Source of the DNA: Reticulitermes speratus
Lineage: Eukaryota; Arthropoda; Insecta; Blattodea; Rhinotermitidae
Assembly: GCA_021186555.1 (NCBI GenBank)
Contig: JAJKFL010000042.1
Coordinates: forward strand, 41,391,980 to 41,455,979
Length of the DNA: 64,000 bases
Direction: 5' to 3'
How positions within the stretch are numbered: the stretch's first letter is position 1; each line of letters starts with the position of its first letter. The notes below the pieces were generated by a model. That model was not told the origin of the DNA, did no database searches, and saw nothing but the letters and a program-made list of their open reading frames with translations. Of this stretch, positions 47,901-55,795 are shown piece by piece. The position numbers and the translations under genes are program-made.

Positions 47901-49931
47901 GGACCAGTAGCCAACAAAATCTCTCATGAAACTCTTGAATGAAATCCATATCCCTATCATTACTGCATTGTAAGCAAATAATGACAACATTCAGTGTGGT
48001 AATTCAGCAAGGTGTGATTGGAGTGAGAGGCTCTCTTCTCAGCCCTATCTTGTACAAATTTTAACAACATGGTGAGCTTTACTTTCCTGCCTTTGGAGTT
48101 ACCTTTTTCTACACACATTTAGTTTAACAAAGCCTTTGTTTCTAGACCATACAGGTAGTGGATCCTTTACCGGTGTCCTAGTCTGTGGAATGCTCTAAAA
48201 ACTGGCTACGCTCCAGAACGAATAAATTAAAGATCTGCGCACTTCTGGGATATTACGAGGCGTCATGTGGTAATTGTTTACCAAAGTTTCGGGACAACAT
48301 ATCGGTCCCACCTTCAAGGGTCAAGAGTCCGTTGTTTACTGACGTTTTAGTACAACGTATAGGTCCCATCTTCAAGGGTCAAGAGTCTGAGGAGACTCTT
48401 GACCCTTGAAGATGGGACCGATACGTTGTCCTGAAACGTCAGTAAACAATTACCACACGACGCAGTGTAATATCCCAGAAGAGTGCACATCTCATCAATA
48501 TTGGGCAGAAGCCTAAAATCAAAATAAATAAAACTTCTGGTACCTATATTTCTGCAGCTCTCTCATTAGCACCAGATATTCCTGACAATACCTCCTCAGA
48601 TAATGCCTTGTAATCAATGTTAACCCAACATGCTTTCATTTTGAAGGCAGAACAATTTTTTTTCTCGTAACTTTTAACGTGTTTCAGTACATTTTAAGCA
48701 TGGTACACTCCAATTAAGGAAGAACGGTTTAAACCGAACCACAAGTCCCAAGCATCCTGGATCCAATTCCTGTACACAAAGGCTTCGCATCAAGAGATCT
48801 ATGTTTGCTGGCGACAGGGATGTAAAAGCATCTGAAACCAGTTTTCTGACTCCCAGATCATAATTCTGACATTTTTCTAGACACTGTCACATCTTACGTC
48901 TAATATGCCTACAATTTTGCAGTGGTCTATGGTTTGATTAGTTTTTTGAACCTACTTACATTTGTCTTGGCAAATGCAGCACTTTTTGTGAATGCAACTG
49001 TCAGTCTTTTATTCATATGCCTTTTGAGACCAAAAAATAGGTATATTTCAGCTATGTTGGCACATCACTTCATATCAATTTCCTGACCAGTATATGAAGG
49101 TTAATAAACCAAGCAGACTGATTTGTAGAGTCTATAACATTCTCTACACATTCATTACCTTCTGGATCTGTGATACACAATTTGCTTGTAGTGCTGCAGC
49201 AGCCAAGTCTTCAAGCCTCTGCCTTGATATAGGCGATATAAAATTGAGGTGGTAAGCATCATATAAGTTACTTTGTAAGTCCTGTCCAATACGACCCAAA
49301 TTTTCTTCTGTTGGGAGACAGAAATACACTGCTGGGACGTCAGGAATTGGATCACGGTCTGAATGTAGTTGTCTGAAAAGAAAACAGATGCCAGTGTTAA
49401 TATCTACCTATCTACATGATACCTTGTACTGTGTGCTGTTAATATGATACCAAGTTTACTGCAACAGCAAATAAATCAAAATGTCATAATTTCAATGCAC
49501 AAAATCAAATCTATGGATTATTACTAACATAGTAACAAATGGGGAACAAGCAAGCAAGCACAGCTCTGTACTCACATGTGTAATGTCACTCCCAGCTCTC
49601 GTAACTCTTTGACTGAAATCAATGGAGATATTATATCTTGACCACAGCGATCATAAATTAGTATCTTCCATACTGGTTCTCCAGCCAATGTTTTATTTTG
49701 AGGTGCATTAAGATTCAGCATTTGTTTCAATGCGCCTGTCACAGAGTAAATGTGTAGCATTATATGACATTGAATTATGGCAATCTCCACATGTAAGGTT
49801 ATGTTGATGTTATCGTTAAATTAGAAAACACACTATTCAACGAGCAATGAAGCATAGTCACACATTACATTTTCTCAATATTATTACTGCGACAACTTCT
49901 TACCTATCTGTTTTTCTCTTAAGGTCACCAT
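32918..49931 (-). CDS. SCFD1: Sec1 family domain-containing protein 1 (Sly1), complete, 14 coding exons
   Basis: Exons, 5' to 3': 49904-49931, 49576-49735, 49159-49372, 47525-47612, 46210-46299, 43178-43404, 41730-41969, 40620-40755, 39500-39687, 38645-38724, 36090-36228, 35284-35493, 33361-33441 and 32918-32947. All borders are GT/AG and phases agree, giving 636 residues (human about 642). The protein is the Sec1/Munc18 chaperone that binds the N-peptide of syntaxin-5-type SNAREs and drives ER-Golgi and intra-Golgi fusion. Landmarks include LREKQIGALKQMLNLN at the N-terminus, KILIYDRCGQDIISPLIS in domain 1, RPLLIVLDRNVDMATPLHHT in exon 6 (the most conserved SM-protein segment) and EAIVFIVGGGNYIEYQNL with RVIYGAS in the C-terminal domain. 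The last exon encodes only LSLLGQELQ. The 17-kb gene hosts three Tigger copies, SINEs and foldback elements, all intronic. Confidence 0.97.
33110..33205 (+). repeat. dispersed repeat copy (GGATGTGATGCCATGCAGTCTGG)
   Basis: Good copy of the dispersed repeat: TGTGATGCCATGCAGTCTGG, TAGCTCATTACCACTGTTC and CCTTCTGGGTAATAGG. The hammerhead-like core is decayed here. Confidence 0.55.
33622..34541 (-). mobile_element. Tigger/pogo element, internally deleted copy 1 (920 bp)
   Basis: Terminal inverted repeats start CCGTATATTCTCGAATCTAAT and are flanked by TA at 33620-33621 and 34542-34543. Compared with the full copy at 44223-46051, about 918 bp (positions equivalent to 44475-45393) are missing. The remaining minus-strand frame at 33915-34262 encodes the Brinker-type DNA-binding domain, then a 1-bp loss frameshifts it. 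It lies in SCFD1 intron 12. Confidence 0.95.
34560..35010 (+). repeat. SINE family 1 copy interrupted by unrelated sequence
   Basis: CAGCCTCCTGTCCAATTGGTA, TTTCCCTGGACATAAAGC and CCATCTAGTGTCATGGTTA are family 1 body. The 3' part (AACAATGCATGGAGATGTATC) resumes about 150 bases later, so something is inserted at about 34775-34920. Confidence 0.55.
35600..35800 (+). repeat. decayed SINE, family 1
   Basis: GGCAGTATAGTTCAGTTCTG, CATCTAGCATTGATTTTAAGA and ACGTCTCCATGGCATTC keep the family order with many changes. Confidence 0.4.
36388..36423. repeat. perfect 36-bp palindrome
   Basis: GTTTTCCCTTGTCAATTA is followed immediately by its exact reverse complement, with no loop. It lies in the SCFD1 intron just upstream of exon 11. 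No TIR-like flanks were found. Confidence 0.95.
36611..37317 (-). mobile_element. Tigger/pogo element, internally deleted copy 2 (707 bp)
   Basis: Same termini and TA duplications (36609-36610, 37318-37319). The internal deletion is larger than in copy 1 and joins the AT-rich 3' UTR region to the DNA-binding domain around 36797. The minus-strand frame at 36691-37038 therefore reads from FTGP into random AT-rich codons. It lies in SCFD1 intron 10. Confidence 0.95.
37694..37849. mobile_element. foldback element with hammerhead-like motif
   Basis: Arms 37694-37742 and 37801-37849 are near-perfect inverted repeats (CTGTTCTCCTCTGGGATTTT against AAAATCCCAGAAGAGAACAG). The loop 37756-37798 reads CGACC, GTTGAAGA, U, GGGAC/GTCCC hairpin, GAAA, then GTCGG: stem I ACCG/CGGT, with the CUGA of the core changed to UUGA. 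Confidence 0.6.
38294..38577 (+). repeat. tRNA-derived SINE, family 1, with 14-bp target duplication
   Basis: Complete-looking copy, 284 bp: head GGGCTGGGATAGTGTAGTC, box-B-like GGGGATCGAATCCAGG and the full body. TACTAATTACAGCA repeats at 38280-38293 and 38578-38591. It is 67 bases from SCFD1 exon 10, in the intron. Confidence 0.92.
38781..39356 (+). mobile_element. retrozyme/Penelope-like foldback element with near-canonical hammerhead motif
   Basis: ATGTGAATGACAAGT repeats exactly at 38766-38780 and 39357-39371 (15-bp target duplication). Inverted arms 38811-38867 and 39300-39356 are 57 bp and almost identical, with a one-sided 30-bp extension at the left. At 39246-39287 the plus strand reads ACCCC, CTGATGA, T, GATC-TGAG-GATC, GAAA, CATATG, TA, GGGGT: hammerhead core, stem II, palindromic stem III and a 5-bp stem I. 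No protein-coding content. Confidence 0.8.
39740..39835 (+). repeat. dispersed repeat copy
   Basis: TGTGATGTGGGCCATTCAGTC, TGGTATGAAAGTTCAATG and TTGCCTCCATTTACGGGATC follow the family order. Confidence 0.5.
40279..40580 (+). repeat. tRNA-derived SINE, family 1
   Basis: CAGCACAGCTGGTATAGTG head, GGTTCAAGTCCTGGC box-B-like, then AGTGGGTAGTGGAGAC and CATCTAGTGTCACCAAG body with a TTTACC-type tail at 40570-40585. It ends 40 bases from SCFD1 exon 8. Confidence 0.8.
41040..41390 (+). other. unrecognised 86-codon frame in SCFD1 intron
   Basis: An open frame at 41095-41355 opposite to SCFD1 (starting MSAFLQNLENITVTVYENML) has the composition of real coding sequence and contains TPYTWNNLRTNEWIF. 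I do not recognise it. It could be a transposase fragment or chance. No start context or splice signals were judged. Confidence 0.2.
42537..42770 (-). repeat. dispersed repeat copy with a spurious open frame
   Basis: The minus strand reads TTCAGGAATGTGGCACCATA followed by GGTCTTGTAGATG, the dispersed repeat. It makes an apparent frame with VAPYGLVDEY, which is a repeat artefact and not an SCFD1 exon. Confidence 0.5.
43590..43710 (+). repeat. dispersed repeat in foldback form
   Basis: TCTTCTGGAATGTGATGTCATG ... GTTTGGTA is followed by TACCAAACTGAGCAGCATAAC with ATCCCAGTAGAG: inverted arms of the dispersed repeat around a 45-base loop. Confidence 0.55.
44223..46051 (-). mobile_element. Full-length Tigger/pogo DNA transposon (1829 bp), apparently intact
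   Basis: TA target duplications at 44221-44222 and 46052-46053 flank termini CCGTATATTCTCGAATCTAAT / ATTAGATTCGAGAATATACGG. Subterminal copies of a TGCGGATTAGATTCG-type motif occur twice more at each end (44280-44320 and 45950-46030). One uninterrupted 442-codon transposase lies inside. It sits in SCFD1 intron 5, 159 bases from exon 5, with the transposase on the same strand as SCFD1. Confidence 0.96.
44444..45772 (-). CDS. Tigger/pogo transposase with Brinker-type DNA-binding domain and DDD catalytic triad
   Basis: 442 residues without stop or frameshift. Residues 22-63 are a Brinker/Psq-type helix-turn-helix (KRLSYTAKFKREVI, GVDESNVRLWRKHK). About 70-150 is a CENP-B-type second helix-turn-helix domain (FKASKGWAIRFMRRMGLALR). 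The DDE_1 nuclease follows with Asp190 (NADETAIYLD), Asp298 (LVLDAFKGHL) and Asp334 (QPMDVSINKPFKD). The C-terminus is acidic (about 404-442). The spacing D-x107-D-x35-D and the TA target sites are those of pogo/Tigger. All expected residues are present, so the protein may be active. It would bind the subterminal repeats, cut and reinsert into TA, and could mobilise the two deleted copies nearby. Confidence 0.94.
   Translation of the reverse strand: MGDACSNLSCTVVMEEGHLKSKRLSYTAKFKREVIRCAEENGNRKAAAIFGVDESNVRLWRKHKAAISGCEASRRKFTGPKKGRFPEIDNAVFTFFQERRKTGLFVSYDLLREEAIKKVRSLNIPRSRFKASKGWAIRFMRRMGLALRHRTTICQKLPKDFEQKLLNYQQYIMNLRKTENFLMGQIANADETAIYLDMPPNYTVEKKGVKEVLLKTTGCEKLRLTVMLAATADGRKLPPLLILKRKTLPKSEAFPKDVIVRVQEKGWMTEELMLEWLKIIWSRRPGAFLNQPSMLVLDAFKGHLTDSVKDQLRKMKTELVVIPGGMTSVLQPMDVSINKPFKDRFRQQYLTWIADPARELTATGKTKRAAPSEVARWVSAAWKAIPESIIVRSFKKCCISNALDGTEDDIVWEDDVEDKDDSDWVESTDNDSVMSDDGESDE
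46500..49140. other. SCFD1 introns 3-4: mostly unrecognised AT-rich DNA
   Basis: Apart from exon 4 (47525-47612) and the foldback element near 48230-48495, this stretch has no feature I can name. Two similar segments, 46990-47225 and 47300-47500 (sharing ATCCATCAATACTGTCCACCAT-like and TTTGCCTTACCTG-like sequence), are a diverged tandem duplication. Confidence 0.4.
48228..48494. mobile_element. complex foldback element with hammerhead-like motifs and a 58-bp perfect hairpin
   Basis: Outer arms 48228-48276 and 48440-48494 are inverted copies (GCACTTCTGGGATATTAC against GTAATATCCCAGAAGAGTGC). Inside, 48362-48388 and 48393-48419 are 27-bp perfect arms around a 4-base loop. Each inner arm holds a CTTGAAGATGGGACC half of the hammerhead-like motif, with GTCC...GAAACGTCAG completing it on the right (48410-48455). 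Confidence 0.6.
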
Positions 49932-50373
49932 ATTTATAACAACTCGATACACTACCTTACACACTAACACGCACTACTACTCATGCTGTGACGTGTACCA
50001 TGGATAGGACGTGTACCTGCCACTATCATCCATGATCCATGCCATCACTGAGTACCACATTATTCAATGGAATCGATTAGAGGATTCGATAGCCTCGATA
50101 TATGCACTTTCATGCGCACCTAACAGCAGGGAGAGCCACAATCATAAGTCGCTATGTGATTGGCAAATTCGAACACGCCTGCCATGGCGCTTGAATGTTA
50201 TTGGCTGATTACCGATTTCAGATCTCAGTTGTTTGGCAATTCGTTCCGTTGGCTACCATTCTTTCCCGCGAAAAAGTGCTTGTGGTGTGTTTGTCTGTTG
50301 TGTGTAGTTTCAGTACTTTAGGCGCTAAGAGGAATTTTGCTTCGTTCACACAAGCCTTTGTTAAACTTATAAA
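49932..50373. promoter_or_regulatory. Divergent promoter between SCFD1 and H2A.X
   Basis: 442 bases between head-to-head start codons. The H2A.X-proximal half (50160-50330) is CpG-richer, with TTTCCCGCGAAAA (50252-50264), an E2F-type site fitting a histone gene. No TATA box stands out. Confidence 0.6.
50252..50264. promoter_or_regulatory. candidate E2F site upstream of H2A.X
   Basis: TTTCCCGCGAAAA matches the palindromic E2F consensus TTTSSCGC and its complement, about 110 bases before the H2A.X ATG. E2F sites are usual for S-phase genes; function is inferred. Confidence 0.55.
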
Positions 50374-52615
50374 ATGTCTGGAAGGGGAAAAGGTGGTAAG
50401 TTATTGCTGTAACGACTTATTTCCCGAGTTTACTATAGAAGAACAAAGTGACGTTTTCATTTCACTACAAACAGCACTGCCTAAAAAAGCGAAAAATGTT
50501 ACGTAGGTAAATCAAAAGGAAAAGCGAAGTCCCGCTCCAGTCGTGCTGGACTTCAGTTTCCTGTTGGGAGAATCCATAGATTGCTACGGAAAGGAAATTA
50601 TGCCGAACGAGTAGGAGCTGGTGCACCAGTTTACTTGGCTGCTGTTATGGAATACTTAGCTGCCGAAGTTTTGGAGTTGGCCGGAAATGCTGCTAGAGAT
50701 AATAAGAAAACGAGGTATGGTTTGAATGTCTATACAGAACAGATTCGTTTTGATGTGACGTAAGTTGTGTAAGTTTTATTAGACTTGTGTTTGAGAGGTG
50801 CCCATTTCGAATTTCTGTTGGGAAGCTGCCTGCCTTGGCCAAGTTTTTCCGTGGTTTTCCTCAGTACAGGCAAATGCTGGGATGGTACGTTGATAATGCT
50901 ATGGTTGCGCTCAAATTCCTTTCAATTGCTTAGACTTCCTTCCATTTTACTGAATATAGACATGCTGACAGTCATTAAACGAATAACAAAAAGGAGTGAT
51001 GTGACGTCTACAGGCCATGTTCCGGTGTGTATGCTGGACCTCGTTTTTAGGAATATGTGGAGCTACAAATGGTTAGTCCATCAGTGTCTGGTTTATGTAA
51101 CCATTTACAGAAGCAAACCCAAACGTGATGGAACTTGGACCAATTTGGTGAAGTCTGACTGTGACACTGAGTTTATGTTAGGAAGTACAGCCGTTAATTG
51201 CAGTGGGACAGATTTTTCTCAGAATACTTCAATTCTCCCTTGTCACCATTTTACCAGTGCTCCATATTGATCCAGTATTTATGCCATACTATATAATCTT
51301 ACTACTTCTTGGCGTCGTTAAATAACGTGCTTTTATAGTACTAATAAGAACCATTCAAATGCTGATTAGGATATGTGTTGCTGATACTTTGTTGAGGTAC
51401 AGTAGGCCATCGATTTAACGGACAAAAAATTTCTGTCCTAAGGGAAAAATTTAGAACCTTTTTTTATTCGTGAATAGAAAAAAAAGTGGTGGAAACACTC
51501 CATCAGTTACATTGCATAGTTTTTGACGTGTTCAATTAAAATAAGGTTTGGTTCCTGTCTTAAATTTATTTTTATGTATTTAACAGATGTTTTAGTGGTG
51601 TGTATAAATTACTCAATGTACATTATAATGTACTTATACATTTTAATACATCCTGTACATTGTAAGTTCATTATTGATATATGTTCTTAAAATACATTCG
51701 ATTTAACGGACTTTCAGCAATAGCGGACACCCCTTCCCCCCAGTTAGTCTGTTAAATCAAGGGCATACTGTATTTCACTTTATGTTTCTGTTTTTTAATA
51801 TGTGTCATGGCTTCAGCATGTGAGTGATCATGTGGAGAATATTGCCAATTATTGTCCTTTCAAAATACTATGATGTACTTTAGTTGTGTTTAAAGGTGTT
51901 CATTGGAATGATGACTCATACATATTGGAAATTGTGGAAGGAAGTGGTCTTCACTTAATTTAAGGTGCTATCCTATGGATGGTGTTGTGGGGAGGGGATA
52001 CTTTATGAAACTTCAGCCAGGATACTTGTGACCTCCCAACCAAGACTTGAACTGGGCATTTCCCAAATACAAATCAAAAGAGCTGTCAACCAAGCAACTC
52101 ACTTGGTCAAGTGGCCTGGTAATTTAGACTTTTCAGCAATGAGAGTTGGGGTACTCGTCTTGTCTGAGGCAGCTACATGCAGGGCCGCCCCTCATCATCA
52201 GTGGCTACATGTGTAAAAAAGTAATTTGTTTTATTAATAAACGTTTGGGTTTGCTTTCCATTGGGTATATCCTTGTGTTACAACACAACAAGATGTCCCA
52301 CATCAAGATTGCAGATGTCGTGATGTAATAGGAATAGAAGGGAAGCAATGTTGTATCATCATTTGCAGATCATTTTACCATGATAGAGTAATGTAATTTG
52401 AAATAAATGTGTTTTCTGTTATTAGGATTATTCCTCGTCATCTTCAGCTTGCCATTCGCAATGACGAAGAGCTGAATAAGTTATTGTCTGGAGTAACAAT
52501 TGCCCAGGGTGGAGTGTTGCCAAACATTCAGGCTGTGCTGTTACCCAAAAAGACAGGTCAAGTTGCAGCTCCAAGCAAGGGTGGGAAATCCAAATCTCAG
52601 TCTCAGGAATATTAA
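50374..52615 (+). CDS. H2AX: Histone H2A.X-type variant (3 exons, SQEY C-terminus)
   Basis: Exons 50374-50395, 50507-50714 and 52426-52615 splice in phase to 139 residues. The N-tail is [20 protein letters not shown]. The fold includes [12 protein letters not shown], the acidic-patch region [19 protein letters not shown] and [17 protein letters not shown]. The C-tail ends KSQSQEY, the SQ-E-aromatic motif phosphorylated by ATM/ATR/DNA-PK after double-strand breaks. It is not H2A.Z/H2Av, whose L1 loop and C-tail differ. Introns and a downstream AATAAA (52830-52835) mark it as a replication-independent, polyadenylated histone gene rather than a stem-loop cluster gene. The first exon encodes only seven residues and one base, so ab initio predictors easily miss it. 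Intron 2 holds a Tigger-type MITE. Confidence 0.96.
51400..51770. mobile_element. Tigger/pogo-type MITE in H2A.X intron 2
   Basis: CAGTAGGCCATCGATTTAACGG at the left and its imperfect inverse (GTTAAATCAAGGGCATACTG) at the right are terminal inverted repeats flanked by TA (51398-51399, 51771-51772). The 371-bp interior is non-coding. CAGT...GATTTAAC ends are typical of Tigger elements, but this family differs from the CCGTATATTC family in SCFD1. Confidence 0.8.
51925..52115 (-). repeat. diverged SINE-type repeat, same group as 4560 and 8060
   Basis: GGAAGTGGTC, ACCTCCCAACCAAGACTTGAA and CCCAAATACAAATC share order with the other two copies; the minus strand has a decayed box B. Confidence 0.4.
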
Positions 52616-52829
52616 AAGCATTTTTTATATTACCCCATTGTTACACTGCCTGAGTAATTTTAAGTGGTTTGCACATGTGTAGGGTTTTGGTGTTATGTAT
52701 GAATGTGGGTAATCTTTCTCATATATTGTTTGCTTAAATATTATCAATATCATTTTGTGGTGATTCGAATGAATGTTTAAGTAAATTTCAGTTAAAGGAA
52801 TTTGTATACTGTTTGTTTTTCGTCTTGTC

Positions 52830-52835
52830 AATAAA
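52830..52835 (+). terminator. H2AX: H2A.X poly(A) signal
   Basis: AATAAA 215 bases past the stop. No histone stem-loop (GGC...GCC type) was seen between stop and signal. Confidence 0.7.
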
Positions 52836-53089
52836 ATGTGGAAGTGGAAGTATGGTTAGTGGCTTGTTCATTTTCAAAGCTGGAATTATTTTTAGATACC
52901 ATATACACAATATACACATACACAGTGGGTCTGTAATCTTCCTGCCTAGCACAAGGCGCACTGGCTGTGTGTATTCCATCATCTTAACTATGCCTACAAA
53001 TTCACTGTGGTCAGGATGTTCATTTGCAATTTCTCAAAGTGCATATGTCGTTGAAAAAAAAAAAAGTGCAAAAGTTATGTTACAAATAT

Positions 53090-53410
53090 CGTGTGTGAAC
53101 ATTGCCATCTAGAAGAACAGTATGCCAAATAGCAAAAAATACGGAGTCATGGGGTAAGGCATAGAGGGGTAGTGGAGGTGTAGTTCCACTCATTCTAAAC
53201 CTCACACTAGATGGAGTTGAGTGGTCAACTTCATGGCCTGGCTGCTTTACCCCGAGGAAGGAGCCCCCAGTACCCACTGAAAAGGAGGTTGGGTGGGCCC
53301 CAGAGCATGTTTAGATTATTTGGCAAAAAGTCTCTTGTCCCTGCCAGGATTTAAACCCTGGATCATCCAGCCTCTAGCCTAGTTACTGTATTATGTGACA
53401 CTGCTCCTGA
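53090..53410 (-). repeat. tRNA-derived SINE, family 1 (minus orientation)
   Basis: The minus strand reads the box-B-like GGGTTTAAATCCTGGC (about 53341-53356), then ACTGGGGGCTCCTTCC and CCATCTAGTGTGAGG body. Confidence 0.8.
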
Positions 53411-54306
53411 ATCATAGGTTTATTGATGAACAAAAATCAAGATGTGTTAGAAATGTTTTTAAAGGTGTAAGGCTTGCTTAGAAGATGAAAGCACTTCTAG
53501 ACTTTATGGAATAAGGTAAGTTTAAATGTAGGGGAAATACATTCCAGCAGATGCAAGCTTTGTGGTAAAGCTGCTGCAACAGCTGCCATGCTGAGATGAG
53601 AGATTAAAGATGCACTGTGTATGTATCCCTGTTTCCACCAGAGGGAAAGAATTCAGGACCTTTAGGTCAAATGACATTTTAATTACCAACCCAAGGCACA
53701 TGTATGCTGAAATCTGTTCTTGTTCTCACGTGAAGGTAATAAGATGAATAACAGTAAAGTTATTATACCTGCAGTCCAGCTGTTTGATCCAAAGATGTAG
53801 TGTGTTACTGGCTTGTCTGTGATCTGTATTATTTTTGTTGCTGTGATTGTTTTTATTTGTTTAGTGACACCATGGCCAAGAGAATCTTGAGCCAATTTTG
53901 CCATTGACTAGTATTTATCAAGTGTAGATTCTCATTAGGCTGACCATACGTCCCGTTTTGAACAGGACAGTGTCATGTCACGGCAGTCCCGTCGTTTTAG
54001 TAAAAATGCCACTTTTGTCTCGTTTTTTTCATAAAAACTTTAAAATATGCTTAAATATTGGTCAATCATAACATAGAATCAAGTTTGCATCAATTGCTGC
54101 TATGTAGGTACCAGTCATTCATGTAACCATCGGTCGAGATCAACAATTGCCCATTGAATAAATAGTGTAACTTTAAAGTCAATGAATTCAGAGAAAAGAA
54201 GAAATATGCATTGGCAACACTTGCGCGGTTCTGTGAAAAATTATGGTAAGTTCAATATTTTTATGTAATAAAACATTTTTTTATGTCCTACTGTTTATGA
54301 ACATTT

Positions 54307-54325
54307 CCCCCCCCCCCCCCCCCCC
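54307..54325. repeat. 19-base poly(C) run
   Basis: Homopolymer; length may be uncertain in the assembly. Confidence 0.8.
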
Positions 54326-55707
54326 TTTCTTTTTTGTCTCAAGGAATTATGGTCAGCCTAATTCTCATACCAGACTTGTCTATGGTTTGAAAGGGAGTAC
54401 TGTACTTGACTCAATTCATAGGCATACAGTCAGTGAATTCTCATTACAAATGTGCACTAAATCATGTATGTGCTGGCCTGCAGCCACAGTGGCAGCAGAG
54501 TTCAAAGGGCAGCAAAATGAACACTGTAAATTTAAAAAAAATCAAATTTCTGCACTCATAAACTTTTAAAATATCGAGAAACATAACAGGAAATTCAATA
54601 AATGTGATTTTTTTTTAAGTTCATAATTTCTGTTAGGGGCAGCCATTGTCATAACTCACCCACGGTGCCAAAAATGTCTAGCCTGGGTTGCTGCAGTTCC
54701 ATTTCTGAGAACAGTAAATCAGATTGAAGTTGAGAAAACTAATTACCACTATAATTATTGGGACATATCGTTATTACAAACTACACACAATATTTTATAC
54801 AGCATTTCTGCCAGTACATTCAATTTTTGGGGACCATTAGTGTGGGTTCAGAAGATGCAATGAATGAACTGCTGGCGAGATATTCTGCTTTGTTAGGCTC
54901 TAACCATGACATACACTCAGATTGCAGATGGAAGTAAGTCAATACTAGTGATGTATCTAATGGAATTTTTGTCTAAGTCAATACATGAGCTCGGTTGAAA
55001 GTAGGACCTTCAGTTTTCATAGACGTGCAAACTTAGGTTCCAGTGAGCTGATTCTAGAATCATTCAACTGTTAATCTAGCATTCGTTATACAGGACATCA
55101 TAACAGGTGGTAGATGGACAAGTTACAGTGGCAAAATTTTGGCAATTGCCATTCATACAGCAGTAGGGATATTATGATCCTGAACAGTTGGTTCTAGTCA
55201 TGAGACAGCACAGCACCTGTATTACAATTACAGTAACATTGGCCTGCTGCATAATGGAACACTTGGGTGTTACAAAGGTTTATTGAATGGATCAAGACCA
55301 TTTGAGAGACCTAGGTATTGATGGGAAGATGACAGTGAAATGGAGCATGTGGCTTCGGTATAGTGCTCAGTTTTCAGTCATTTATGTCCACCATTATGAC
55401 AATCATGTTATAAAATTTGTTCTGTGCTGCCAACATCATCAGGGTGACTGAATTTGTTTAGGTTGATGGTGAAATGATTGAGAGGGAATGTGTCAGGTAT
55501 ACAGGAAGGACCAAAGTGTTGGGCCAGAGATGTGGGAAGGGAAGAGGGGACATATCTTGCATTCACCCAGTGGAAATTGGGAGTTTTAAGTGAGAAATGT
55601 ATAATCATGTGATCTGGAATTTGCATGTGAAACAAATTTATTCACAATTCTTAAATTACATGTCTTCTATAAAACTGTATGTACCATAAAACATTAGGGC
55701 ACAAGAC

Positions 55708-55795
55708 TATGGTCTTCTGGAATGCGACACTCCAAAATAATGGTACCCCAACTTCTGAATGTGGCATAACATCTCAGGAGACAGTAATCTTAGCA
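55708..55795 (+). repeat. dispersed repeat copy
   Basis: GGTCTTCTGGAATGCGACACTC and GCATAACATCTCAGGAGACAG are an inverted pair of the dispersed-repeat ends around a 35-base loop. Confidence 0.5.
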
